16,908 bases of DNA, taken from Porphyromonadaceae bacterium. GTDB taxonomy: Bacteria; Bacteroidota; Bacteroidia; Bacteroidales; Paludibacteraceae. Shown here in pieces: positions 1 to 6,382 of this stretch. Made by a program: the position numbers and the translations under genes. The stretch covers positions 1 through 16,908 of the forward strand of contig CAJPNS010000034.1 in NCBI GenBank assembly GCA_905372135.1, read 5' to 3'. The first letter of the stretch is position 1, and the number at the start of each line of letters is the position of its first letter. A model generated the notes under the pieces. That model made no database searches and was not told where the DNA came from. It saw nothing but the letters and a program-made list of their open reading frames with translations.

Positions 1-22
1 AACCAATAAAAAAACACTAAAA

Positions 23-202
23 ATGAGTAGAGAAGAGCAAATTTGCAATTGTATGGGGGTTTCTCGTGGCGAAATCGAAGACGCCATCAAAGCACAAGGT
101 TTAAAGACAGTAGAAGAGGTAGGTGAAGCTACATCTGCCGGTACCGGTTGCGGAGGCTGTCAGAGCTTGATTCAAGAAATTCTTGACGAAATAAACGGAT
201 AA
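23..202 (+). CDS. BFD-like [2Fe-2S]-binding domain protein
   Basis: A 59-residue protein consisting only of a bacterioferritin-associated-ferredoxin-like (Fer2_BFD) domain. It shows the expected four cysteines: Cys8 and Cys10 in ICNC near the N-terminus, and Cys43 and Cys46 in GTGCGGCQ. In this family these ligate one [2Fe-2S] cluster, and the helical segment between them (GEIEDAIKAQGLKTVEEV) fits the fold. Stand-alone copies are small cytosolic redox or iron-handling proteins; the partner cannot be told from this window. Start is the ATG at 23, preceded by A-rich sequence. The gene ends in its own hairpin terminator, so it is probably the last gene of a unit beginning left of the window or a monocistron. 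Family assignment is firm, physiological role is not known. Confidence 0.88.
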   Translation: MSREEQICNCMGVSRGEIEDAIKAQGLKTVEEVGEATSAGTGCGGCQSLIQEILDEING

Positions 203-220
203 ATATCCGTTTATTTTTTT
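191..220 (+). terminator. Intrinsic terminator of the BFD-like gene
   Basis: A perfect 11-base inverted repeat, ATAAACGGATA at 191-201 and its complement at 204-214, is followed directly by a T run to 220. The left arm covers the last codons and stop of the preceding gene. Confidence 0.85.
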
Positions 221-279
221 GTGTAGTGAGGGGATAAAAGCGATAAAGACAAATACATACAAGTAAAATGTCTAAACGA

Positions 280-302
280 TAGCCATTTATTAAATATGGC
301 TA
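280..302. repeat. Palindrome upstream of the hpf promoter
   Basis: TAGCCAT at 280-286 is repeated inverted as ATGGCTA at 296-302 with a 9-base A/T spacer. It lies 16 bases before the -33 element of the hpf promoter and is followed by A, not T, on the + strand, so it is not a + strand terminator. It could be an operator, but that is inference from position only. Confidence 0.4.
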
Positions 303-318
303 AAAAAAATACAGGCTA

Positions 319-348
319 TTGTAGATATGATTTTTTTTCATATCTTTG
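319..348 (+). promoter_or_regulatory. Bacteroidota-type promoter for hpf (and rocD)
   Basis: TTG at 319-321 and TATCTTTG at 341-348 match the -33 and -7 elements used by the Bacteroidota primary sigma factor, with a 19-base spacer. The start codon of hpf is 53 bases further on. Confidence 0.75.
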
Positions 349-401
349 CCATAAAACATTTCGTAAACCTTTTTATTAATTTAAAAATCGTATAGTGAAT
401 T

Positions 402-695
402 ATGGAAGTTACAATTCAATGTATCAAGTTCGATGCTACAGACAAACTAAGAGATTACATCAACAAGAAAATGTCGAAGCTCGACAAGTTTTTCGACAGA
501 GCCATATCGGCAACTGTCTACTTGAAAGTTACAAAACCCGAATCGGTCGACAACAAAGAGGCTGAAATTACCATCAATGCTCCGAATGCCAAGCTATTCG
601 CATCGAAAATAGCAAACTCTTTCGAACAAGCAGTCGACGAATGTATCTCAGCTCTCGAAAGGCAAGTAGAAAAGAACAAAAATAAAGGCAACTAA
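402..695 (+). CDS. hpf: Short ribosome hibernation-promoting factor (HPF/YfiA family)
   Basis: A 97-residue protein matching the HPF/RaiA family over its whole length: N-terminal strand VTIQCIKFDATDKLRDYINKKMSKLDKFFD, a central strand with VYLKVTKPESVDNKEAEITINAP, and the amphipathic C-terminal helix SFEQAVDECISALERQVEKNK rich in lysine. Members bind the 30S subunit near the decoding site and help store inactive ribosomes in stationary phase. At 97 residues it is the short form, without the C-terminal dimerisation domain of long HPF, which normally needs a partner such as RMF for 100S formation. The ATG at 402 gives a family-typical start. It has its own promoter, and rocD begins 36 bases after its stop without an intervening terminator, so the two are likely co-transcribed. 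Confidence 0.88.
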   Translation: MEVTIQCIKFDATDKLRDYINKKMSKLDKFFDRAISATVYLKVTKPESVDNKEAEITINAPNAKLFASKIANSFEQAVDECISALERQVEKNKNKGN

Positions 696-731
696 GCAAC
701 TTGTCTAAACCGTTAAAAACATAGAAATTAT

Positions 732-1940
732 ATGACTACACAAGATTTTATAGATAGAGAAAATAAATATGGAGCCCACAACTACCATCCGCTACCGGTG
801 GTATTGGAACGTGGCAAAGGAGTCTATCTTTGGGACGTAGATGGGAAGCGTTACTTCGACTTTTTATCGGGATATTCGGCTATAAGTCAAGGACATTGCC
901 ATCCAAAAATAGTAGAAGCTCTCAAACGTCAAGCCGACGTACTTACTCTTACGTCGCGAGCCTTTTACAGCAATCTCTTAGGCGAATTTATGGAGAAAAC
1001 CACCAAGTTCTTCGGCTACGATAAACTATTGCCGATGAATACGGGAGCCGAAGCCGTAGAGACAGCTCTCAAACTTGCTCGCAGGTGGGGATACGATGTC
1101 AAAGGCATACCCGAAGGGAAAGCCAAGATAGTAGTGTGTTCGGAAAATTTCCACGGACGTACTATCACTATCATTTCTATGAGTACCGACCCCAGCAGCT
1201 ATAGCGGCTATGCTCCTTTTACAGAGGGTTTTATCAAAATACCATACAACGATGCCTCGGCACTCGAGAAAGTCATAGGCGACCCCAATATAGTCGGTTT
1301 CCTTCTCGAACCCATTCAGGGAGAGGCAGGTGTGGTTGTACCCGACGAAGGCTACCTTAAAGCCTGCTACGATATATGCAAGAAACACAATGTACTGTTC
1401 GTTGCCGACGAAATACAGAGCGGTATAGGACGTTCGGGAAAAATGTTGGCATGCGATTGGGAAGGCGTACGCCCCGATATATTGGTACTCGGCAAAGCTT
1501 TATCGGGCGGTATATCGCCCGTATCGGCAGTACTTGCCGACGACGAGATAATGCTCACAATAAAACCTGGTGAACACGGCTCCACATACGGAGGAAATCC
1601 TCTTGCGTGCGCCGTAGCTATAGCGGCTCTCGATGTGGTAAAAGACGAGAAACTCGCCGAAAATGCCCAGCGTATGGGCGAAATATTCCGAAGCGAAATG
1701 GCTCGCATCGACCACAAAATGATAAAACAGGTACGAGGCAAAGGACTCCTCAATGCCGTAGTAACCGAGCCGATAAATAATATCAAGGCTTGGGATATAT
1801 GTATCATGCTTCGCGACAGGGGATTGCTCGCAAAACCCACTCACGAACACATTATAAGATTCACTCCGCCTCTAATAATCAACGAATCGGAGATGTATGA
1901 GGCTATAGGAATTATTAAAGATGTATTCAAAAGCATTTAA
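732..1940 (+). CDS. rocD: Ornithine aminotransferase (ornithine-oxo-acid transaminase)
   Basis: A 402-residue class-III PLP-dependent aminotransferase. It converts L-ornithine and 2-oxoglutarate to glutamate-5-semialdehyde and glutamate, linking arginine/ornithine breakdown to proline and glutamate. Visible features: NTGAEAVETALKLAR at about 103-117 (phosphate-binding region), ENFHGRT near 138-144, EPIQGEAG near 193-200, VADEIQSGIGRSG at 224-236 with Asp226 expected to pair with the pyridine nitrogen, and LGKALSGG with Lys255 as the Schiff-base lysine. STYGGNPLACAVA near 285-297 is also characteristic. The length equals that of typical OAT, and the N-terminus KYGAHNYHPLPVVLERGKG with the ISQGHCHP region supports OAT over acetylornithine or GABA aminotransferase. 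It lies 36 bases after hpf and ends in a strong terminator. Confidence 0.93.
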   Translation: MTTQDFIDRENKYGAHNYHPLPVVLERGKGVYLWDVDGKRYFDFLSGYSAISQGHCHPKIVEALKRQADVLTLTSRAFYSNLLGEFMEKTTKFFGYDKLLPMNTGAEAVETALKLARRWGYDVKGIPEGKAKIVVCSENFHGRTITIISMSTDPSSYSGYAPFTEGFIKIPYNDASALEKVIGDPNIVGFLLEPIQGEAGVVVPDEGYLKACYDICKKHNVLFVADEIQSGIGRSGKMLACDWEGVRPDILVLGKALSGGISPVSAVLADDEIMLTIKPGEHGSTYGGNPLACAVAIAALDVVKDEKLAENAQRMGEIFRSEMARIDHKMIKQVRGKGLLNAVVTEPINNIKAWDICIMLRDRGLLAKPTHEHIIRFTPPLIINESEMYEAIGIIKDVFKSI

Positions 1941-1942
1941 AC

Positions 1943-1977
1943 TAAAAAGGTAACTCACTATACGGGTTACCTTTTTA
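1943..1977 (+). terminator. Intrinsic terminator of rocD
   Basis: A 12-bp stem (TAAAAAGGTAAC at 1943-1954, complement at 1966-1977) with an 11-base loop begins three bases after the rocD stop; the T run forms the end of the right arm. The A-rich left arm makes it potentially active in both directions. Confidence 0.8.
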
Positions 1978-2065
1978 AATCACACATACGCCTATAAACA
2001 GGCAATATAGTACAACCCCGAGGTATTGCGGCAATTATTTTCATATTCATATTTGAGAAAAATAT

Positions 2066-2073
2066 TACCTTTG
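2066..2073 (+). promoter_or_regulatory. -7 promoter element for nfeD-floA
   Basis: TACCTTTG matches TAnnTTTG, 39 bases before the nfeD start codon. No TTG sits at the expected 19-21 base distance (TAT is there instead), so the -33 element is weak. Confidence 0.5.
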
Positions 2074-2112
2074 CAGAAATCTTGATTCGACAGATATAAA
2101 ATCACATCCGTA

Positions 2113-2577
2113 ATGCCTATTGCTCTGATAATTACATTTGCTATATTGGGTATAGCCCTTATAGTATTGGAAATATTCTTCTTACCCGGCACCACCATAG
2201 CCGGTGTAGCCGGAGGACTGTTTTTAGTTGCATCGGTGTGGGTCGCTTTTGCTTCGTTTGGCAACGATATAGGCTGGTATACGATAGGAATAATCGCTTT
2301 GATGCTCACCGTATCGATATATCTTTTCGTAAAACTCGGAGTAATGGACAAAGTATCTCTTAAAACAGAAATAGATTCTAAGTTAGATGCTAAAAATCAA
2401 TTCGTACAGGTCGGCGACAGAGGTACGGCTTCGTCGCGCTTAGCCCCTATGGGTAATGCAGATATCAACGGACAAATGGTGGAAGTAAAGTCTATCAACG
2501 GCTTTATCGATGTCGATGCCGATATAGAGGTAGTATCTGCCGATAAACAAGAGATATTGGTAAGGCAAATAGTTTAA
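2113..2577 (+). CDS. NfeD-like membrane protein with OB-fold domain
   Basis: A 154-residue protein with about three transmembrane helices (residues about 3-24, 28-48 and 53-73), then a soluble C-terminal domain of about 85 residues. The domain has the NfeD/OB-fold pattern: GDRGTASSRLAPMGNADINGQMVEV near 98-122 followed by GFIDVDADIEVV. This is the short NfeD form without the ClpP-class serine protease domain. NfeD proteins are encoded next to flotillin/stomatin-type proteins and are thought to work with them in membrane microdomains. Here floA starts 45 bases after the stop on the same strand, matching the yqeZ-yqfA (floA) arrangement known in Firmicutes. Start is the ATG at 2113, the only one before the first membrane helix. 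Confidence 0.85.
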   Translation: MPIALIITFAILGIALIVLEIFFLPGTTIAGVAGGLFLVASVWVAFASFGNDIGWYTIGIIALMLTVSIYLFVKLGVMDKVSLKTEIDSKLDAKNQFVQVGDRGTASSRLAPMGNADINGQMVEVKSINGFIDVDADIEVVSADKQEILVRQIV

Positions 2578-2622
2578 TAAATATATTTTTCAGATAATCA
2601 ATTAAATACAAATAAAACAATT

Positions 2623-3615
2623 ATGGAATTATTAGTGTTGGGAGGAGCAATTCTTGCTTTGGTATTGCTCATAATTTTTTTCTATTTTGTTCCTATACTT
2701 TTGTGGATCAACGCAAAAGCAGCAGGAGTAAACATCTCTTTATTGCAACTTTTCCTGATGAGACTCAGGAAGGTACCCGCTCCTGTAATAGTAAACGCTA
2801 TGATAGAGGCACATAAAGCAGGTCTGCTCGATATCAAACGCGACGATTTGGAGGCTCACTATCTTGCCGGCGGACACGTCGAAAAGGTGGTACATGCCCT
2901 TGTATCTGCCTCTAAAGCAAATATAGACCTGTCGTTCAAGATGGCTACGGCTATCGACCTTGCCGGACGCAACGTATTGGATGCCGTGCAAATGTCGGTA
3001 AACCCAAAAGTAATTGATACTCCAATCGTTACCTCTGTAGCAAAAGATGGTATACAGCTTCTGGCAAAGGCTCGCGTCACTGTCCGTGCCAATATACGTC
3101 AGCTTGTCGGAGGAGCAGGCGAAGAGACTATATTAGCCCGCGTGGGCGAAGGTATAGTTTCGTCGATAGGTTCGGCTACGTCGCATAAACTTGTACTCGA
3201 GAACCCCGACTCGATATCGAAACTCGTACTAAGCAAAGGACTCGACGCAGGCACCGCTTTCGAAATATTGTCCATAGATATTGCAGACGTAGATGTGGGT
3301 AAAAATATCGGAGCCAATCTGCAAATGGACCAGGCTGAAGCAGATAAAAATATAGCTCAAGCCCGTGCCGAAGAACGACGCGCTATGGCTATCGCTCTCG
3401 AACAAGAGATGAAAGCAAAAGCACAAGAAGCAAAGGCAAAAGTCATTGAATCTGAGGCACAAGTACCATTAGCCATGGCTGAAGCATTCCGCAACGGTAA
3501 TCTGGGAATAATGGACTATTATCGAATGAAAAACATAGAAGCAGATACCGCTATGCGCGACTCTATCGGCAAACCCAATAACAATCAGTCTCCTACGAGC
3601 AATAAGAGCAAATAG
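2623..3615 (+). CDS. floA: Flotillin-like protein FloA (UPF0365 family)
   Basis: A 330-residue membrane-anchored scaffold of the bacterial flotillin-like (YqfA/FloA) family. The N-terminal hydrophobic segment (about residues 3-29) is followed by family-typical WINAKAAGVNISLLQL and MRLRKVPAPVIVNAMIEAHKAGL. The SPFH/band-7-like core runs through PIVTSVAKDGIQLLAKARVTVRANI and GAGEETILARVGEGIVSSIGS. After it comes a coiled-coil region rich in Ala, Glu and Lys (about 235-290: QAEADKNIAQARAEERRAMAIALEQ and following), and the C-terminus carries FRNGNLGIMDYYRMKNIEADT. Members oligomerise in the inner membrane and organise lipid-protein microdomains. Length and order match full-length family members. 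It is co-directional with nfeD and ends before a clear terminator. Confidence 0.93.
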   Translation: MELLVLGGAILALVLLIIFFYFVPILLWINAKAAGVNISLLQLFLMRLRKVPAPVIVNAMIEAHKAGLLDIKRDDLEAHYLAGGHVEKVVHALVSASKANIDLSFKMATAIDLAGRNVLDAVQMSVNPKVIDTPIVTSVAKDGIQLLAKARVTVRANIRQLVGGAGEETILARVGEGIVSSIGSATSHKLVLENPDSISKLVLSKGLDAGTAFEILSIDIADVDVGKNIGANLQMDQAEADKNIAQARAEERRAMAIALEQEMKAKAQEAKAKVIESEAQVPLAMAEAFRNGNLGIMDYYRMKNIEADTAMRDSIGKPNNNQSPTSNKSK

Positions 3616-3640
3616 TACTTCGTAAATTTATAGAAACGAG

Positions 3641-3681
3641 AGATATAGAAACACGTTTGACGGATTCTATATCTTTTTTTA
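3641..3681 (+). terminator. Intrinsic terminator of nfeD-floA
   Basis: AGATATAGAA at 3641-3650 pairs with TTCTATATCT at 3665-3674, followed by a long T tract; a small inner CGT/ACG hairpin lies in the loop. It begins 25 bases after the floA stop. Confidence 0.8.
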
Positions 3682-3688
3682 TTTTTAA

Positions 3689-3783
3689 ATTAGTTGAGTT
3701 TGTGTTTTTTATGAAATTTCCGAGCAAAGTTAGGTATAAATTTTGACTATTGCAATCGTATCTAAACTAACTATCTTATGCCA
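3689..3783 (-). repeat. Orphan copy of the lipoprotein promoter region
   Basis: These 95 bases closely match 5271-5364, the leader, promoter and upstream flank of the lipoprotein gene at 4627-5250, with only scattered differences and a one-base indel. Both end with the same run reading ATCTAAACTAACTATCTTATG followed within a few bases by CCA on the + strand. Unlike that copy, it has no gene in front of it: on the - strand it points at the floA terminator and the 3' end of floA. Confidence 0.8.
3725..3755 (-). promoter_or_regulatory. Intact promoter with no gene downstream
   Basis: On the - strand, TTG (3753-3755), a 20-base spacer and TAACTTTG (3725-3732) make a full Bacteroidota promoter. 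The transcript would run into the floA terminator region and antisense to the floA 3' end. No start codon with a usable reading frame follows before floA. Confidence 0.6.
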
Positions 3784-3863
3784 CATAATCCGTTTTTTAT
3801 CAATAAGTAGAGCTATGTTAGTAATTCATATATTTGCGATTAAATATGGAACAGTTGCTATCT
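3784..3863 (-). pseudogene. Decayed 3' fragment of a fourth lipoprotein paralog
   Basis: On the + strand, positions 3783-3796 (ACATAATCCGTTTT) are identical to the C-terminal coding end of the 4627-5250 lipoprotein. The match continues with small indels: ATAAGTAGAGCTA here against ATAATAGAGTCTA there. Read on the - strand in the matching frame it gives K-T-D-Y-V, as in that protein, but with stop codons just before. Similarity fades toward 3863, where the stop codon of the next lipoprotein begins. I read this as the relic of a deleted or overwritten family member whose promoter-proximal neighbour survives as the orphan promoter. It is too short for certainty. Confidence 0.45.
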
Positions 3864-4541
3864 CTATTCACAGGTATTGTAACGATATTTGTCTAAAATA
3901 ACAATTGAATCTAATATATTTTCCGAGTTGAAATAATAATTCTGTTCAGGACCTGCAAGAGATCTTGACAACTTAACAACATTATATTTTTTCAAATCAC
4001 TTTCCGATGGTTTATAGTTGAACTTACTAAGCAATTCTTTTTTAGACATCTTTAAAGATATGCCATTAGTTAGTTTCAGGCTACCATCGGTGATTTTCAG
4101 ATACTTTATACTGAAATATTCCGAGTAATCGTAATATTTATCGTCGTAATCACTAAATTTTGCAAATACAATCAAGTGGTTCTTATAATAAACAGAATCA
4201 AGCGTAAACACATTACATTTTAAAACAGTCGTTACATTATTACCAAATGCCTTACGAATATCAGACGACGTCTTATATTTACCTAAAGGAGTATTTATAA
4301 ATTCATCCATAGTCCACAGAATAAGAGTGTCTGATACTTTTGTAACATCATCAATACCAATTAAATGATATCTTTCTGCAGTTTCTACAAAACTCTCTTG
4401 GGAGTCTTTTTCGTGCGATATGTTAGCATCATAATCATTTTGTAGCACAGTGTCTTTGCTACATTTTTTATTACTACCTCTACTTCCACAAGCAGTTAGC
4501 AGAATAATACCACCCAAAACGCAGAAAAAACGATATTTCAT
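3864..4541 (-). CDS. Lipoprotein of unknown function, paralog 1
   Basis: A 225-residue predicted lipoprotein: hydrophobic signal peptide ending in LTAC with lipid-modified Cys18, then a low-complexity Gly/Ser/Lys linker. It shares a skeleton with the next two genes upstream: DEFINTPLGKYKT, FTLDSVYYKNHLIVFAK, a GISLKMSKKELLSKF segment, then YYFNSENILDSIVIL and YRY near the end. Its C-terminal half resembles the 5441-6094 paralog more than its nearer neighbour, while its signal peptide and N-terminal linker differ from both. No promoter element is visible in the 85 bases before it, so it is probably transcribed with the 4627-5250 gene. No known domain is recognised; the (M/C)(S)(Q/K)(E/K)xFLxKF segment is only loosely like SmpA/OmlA-type lipoproteins. 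Confidence 0.75.
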   Translation of the reverse strand: MKYRFFCVLGGIILLTACGSRGSNKKCSKDTVLQNDYDANISHEKDSQESFVETAERYHLIGIDDVTKVSDTLILWTMDEFINTPLGKYKTSSDIRKAFGNNVTTVLKCNVFTLDSVYYKNHLIVFAKFSDYDDKYYDYSEYFSIKYLKITDGSLKLTNGISLKMSKKELLSKFNYKPSESDLKKYNVVKLSRSLAGPEQNYYFNSENILDSIVILDKYRYNTCE

Positions 4542-4626
4542 ACTTCTATCTATTTACAAATTAAAAAACTCAGTGTTAGTTAGCCAAAATCATTTTTTAT
4601 ATATTATTTTAACACCAAAACAATTA

Positions 4627-5250
4627 TCAATCACTGAATACATAATCCGTTTTCATTATAATAGAGTCTAATCTTTTGTTTTGGTCGAAATAGTAATACT
4701 GCCAAACACCCATAACTATACGCTCTAAGACAATAGTATTTGTTTTTGCTGTTTTTTCACTTGGGATATCGAATTTATTCAAAAATTCTTCTTGCGACAT
4801 TCCTACCCTTATATCATTCATTAACGATACTCCATTGTTCAGAATACGTGCAAATACTATTTTCACTCTATCGTCCATCGAACTCTCGTCATTCAACTTT
4901 ACAAACACAAATGTATTACCTTTAATGAAAACCGAATCGAGCCAAACATCATCTTCTAACGGAGTAATTTTTTTCTCACCCGGAATATTCCGATTTAATT
5001 CCCCAATTGTATTATAAGCTCCCAAAGGGTAATCTATAAATGTATCTATAGATAAAATAGTTAAAGTATCACCCCCTATTCTGATCTCCTCCACAGAAAT
5101 CTTTGGCGTAATAGTATCTTTTACTATATCATAATATGATGGTGTAGTATCGTTAGCATTGAGGTCTTTTTTACTCGAAGAACTACCTGTCCCACAAGAG
5201 ACTAGTATAATAGTCAAACTCAAAACTGACAAATTTAATAGCGATTTCAT
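4627..5250 (-). CDS. Lipoprotein of unknown function, paralog 2
   Basis: A 207-residue predicted lipoprotein with lipobox LVSC (Cys19), followed by a Ser/Lys/Asn/Asp linker. The first 56 residues equal those of the 5441-6094 gene except Ser52 against Pro. Beyond VEEI the two diverge abruptly to ordinary paralog-level similarity. Shared landmarks: DTFIDYPLGAYNT (69-81), LDSV (104-107), VGMSQEEFLNKF (149-160), YYYF (185-188) and LDSI (194-197). It has a good promoter 56 bases upstream. The sequence gives no function. Tandem lipoprotein paralogs of this kind can be surface antigens, substrate-binding accessory proteins or immunity proteins; none of these is shown here. Confidence 0.78.
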   Translation of the reverse strand: MKSLLNLSVLSLTIILVSCGTGSSSSKKDLNANDTTPSYYDIVKDTITPKISVEEIRIGGDTLTILSIDTFIDYPLGAYNTIGELNRNIPGEKKITPLEDDVWLDSVFIKGNTFVFVKLNDESSMDDRVKIVFARILNNGVSLMNDIRVGMSQEEFLNKFDIPSEKTAKTNTIVLERIVMGVWQYYYFDQNKRLDSIIMKTDYVFSD

Positions 5251-5324
5251 ATTTTTATATAAGGTTCAAGATTAGTTGCTTTTGTGTTTCTTATAAAATT
5301 TCCGAGCAAAGTTAAGTATAAATT
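5084..5324 (-). repeat. 5' cassette copy A (signal peptide, leader and promoter)
   Basis: About 241 bases nearly identical to 5928-6170: I count four substitutions plus a small change in a T run. Within the coding part, two of the three differences are synonymous and one changes Ser52 to Pro. The block covers codons 1-56, the leader and the -7 element, and stops sharply inside the gene. Confidence 0.9.
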
Positions 5325-5337
5325 CCGACTATCACAG
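5307..5337 (-). promoter_or_regulatory. Promoter of lipoprotein paralog 2
   Basis: On the - strand, CTG (5335-5337, one change from TTG), a 20-base spacer and TAACTTTG (5307-5314). The leader to the start codon is 56 bases. Confidence 0.7.
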
Positions 5338-5440
5338 TTGCATCTAAACTAACTATCTTATGCCATAAATCTCTAAAAATAGCTCTTCGAGGAGTTTGTC
5401 TTCTATACACGAAAAACAGCAGCAATTTCTATTTTCCTCG

Positions 5441-6094
5441 TCATTCGTATAGATCATAACGATATGGCGACAGAATAACTATGGAATCTAATGTTTTGTT
5501 TTTATTGAAATAGTAAAATTGTGATGTAAGTCCCACTATTCTATCTACCTCAATAATCAAAGACTTCTCCATATATTTCTTATATTTATCCGACAATTTA
5601 TAATCAAACTTACCTAAAAAATCCTCTTGACATATACCTACGCGAATATTTCTATTTAGGGATATTTTTGCGTTTACTATCTTAGCATACATCACGCCTA
5701 CATATTTAGATTCTATATCGTCTTCACCATCATTTGTCTTCGCAAATACTATCAGATTATTTTCACAATAAACAGAGTCTAACGTAAATAGCCCTTTACC
5801 TCGAGAGACTATTCTACTCTCTCCATGAAACACCTTATTAACATCGGATATTGTTTCATACTTTCCTAATGGGAAATCTATAAATGGGTCAATAGTCAAG
5901 ATAATCATAGTATCTCCATTGAAAACAATCTCCTCCACAGGAATCTTTGGCGTAATAGTATCTTTTACTATATCATAATATGATGGTGTAGTATCATTAG
6001 CATTGAGGTCTTTTTTACTCGAAGAACTACCTGTACCACAAGAGACTAGTATAATAGTCAAACTCAAAACTGACAAATTTAATAGCGATTTCAT
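5441..6094 (-). CDS. Lipoprotein of unknown function, paralog 3
   Basis: A 217-residue predicted lipoprotein with lipobox LVSC (Cys19). Residues 1-56 are the same as in the adjacent 4627-5250 protein apart from Pro52. The rest is only moderately similar, with DPFIDFPLGKYET, FTLDSVYCENNLIVFAK, VGICQEDFLGKFDYK and LDSIVILSPYRY. These C-terminal blocks are closest to the 3864-4541 paralog. The gene is therefore a mosaic, sharing its front with one neighbour and the character of its tail with the other. It has the best promoter of the three. In the 190 bases before the next gene I see no strong terminator, so read-through into the array is possible. Function not recognised. Confidence 0.78.
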   Translation of the reverse strand: MKSLLNLSVLSLTIILVSCGTGSSSSKKDLNANDTTPSYYDIVKDTITPKIPVEEIVFNGDTMIILTIDPFIDFPLGKYETISDVNKVFHGESRIVSRGKGLFTLDSVYCENNLIVFAKTNDGEDDIESKYVGVMYAKIVNAKISLNRNIRVGICQEDFLGKFDYKLSDKYKKYMEKSLIIEVDRIVGLTSQFYYFNKNKTLDSIVILSPYRYDLYE

Positions 6095-6170
6095 ATTTCT
6101 ATATAAGGTTCAAGATTAGTTGCTTTTGTGTTTTTTTTATAAAATTTCCGAGCAAAGTTAAGTATAAATT
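5928..6170 (-). repeat. 5' cassette copy B (signal peptide, leader and promoter)
   Basis: About 243 bases matching 5084-5324 at roughly 98% by eye. The match begins inside the lipoprotein gene at the VEEI codons and ends just upstream of the -7 element. Farther upstream this copy lacks the flank shared by the other two promoter copies. Confidence 0.9.
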
Positions 6171-6183
6171 TCGAATCACACAA
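6153..6183 (-). promoter_or_regulatory. Promoter of lipoprotein paralog 3
   Basis: On the - strand, TTG (6181-6183), a 20-base spacer and TAACTTTG (6153-6160) match the Bacteroidota consensus fully. The leader to the start codon at 6094 is 58 bases. Confidence 0.75.
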
Positions 6184-6326
6184 ACACGCATAAACAGCTT
6201 ATTTACACGCAGTTGTATTAATGCATACTTCGCTGCCAACTCTCTTTTATCTATACTAAAAAGGCTCCTCGGCGTACTCCTCTGATTATAGGCAACAACG
6301 CTGATATATAACAGTTTTTTCGCTAT

Positions 6327-6354
6327 TTGAGTATTATTTTTTTTACTACCTTTG
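6327..6354 (+). promoter_or_regulatory. Promoter of the LpxH-like gene
   Basis: TACCTTTG at 6347-6354 fits TAnnTTTG, 28 bases before the start codon; a TTG at 6327-6329 lies 17 bases upstream, a little closer than usual. Confidence 0.6.
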
Positions 6355-6382
6355 TCGGCGAGTAAGAATAAACCACTCATAT

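Noticed and set aside
1026..1850. Several long frames antisense to rocD
   Set aside because: They are shadows of a strongly coding gene; their proteins show no family features.
3829..3836. TATATTTG on the + strand, a match to TAnnTTTG
   Set aside because: No -33 element at the right distance and no + strand gene follows; in A/T-rich DNA this match is expected by chance.
3864..6094. Assignment of the three lipoproteins to the SmpA/OmlA (BamE) family
   Set aside because: Only the short (S/C)QExFLxKF segment is loosely similar; length, linker and remaining motifs do not fit.
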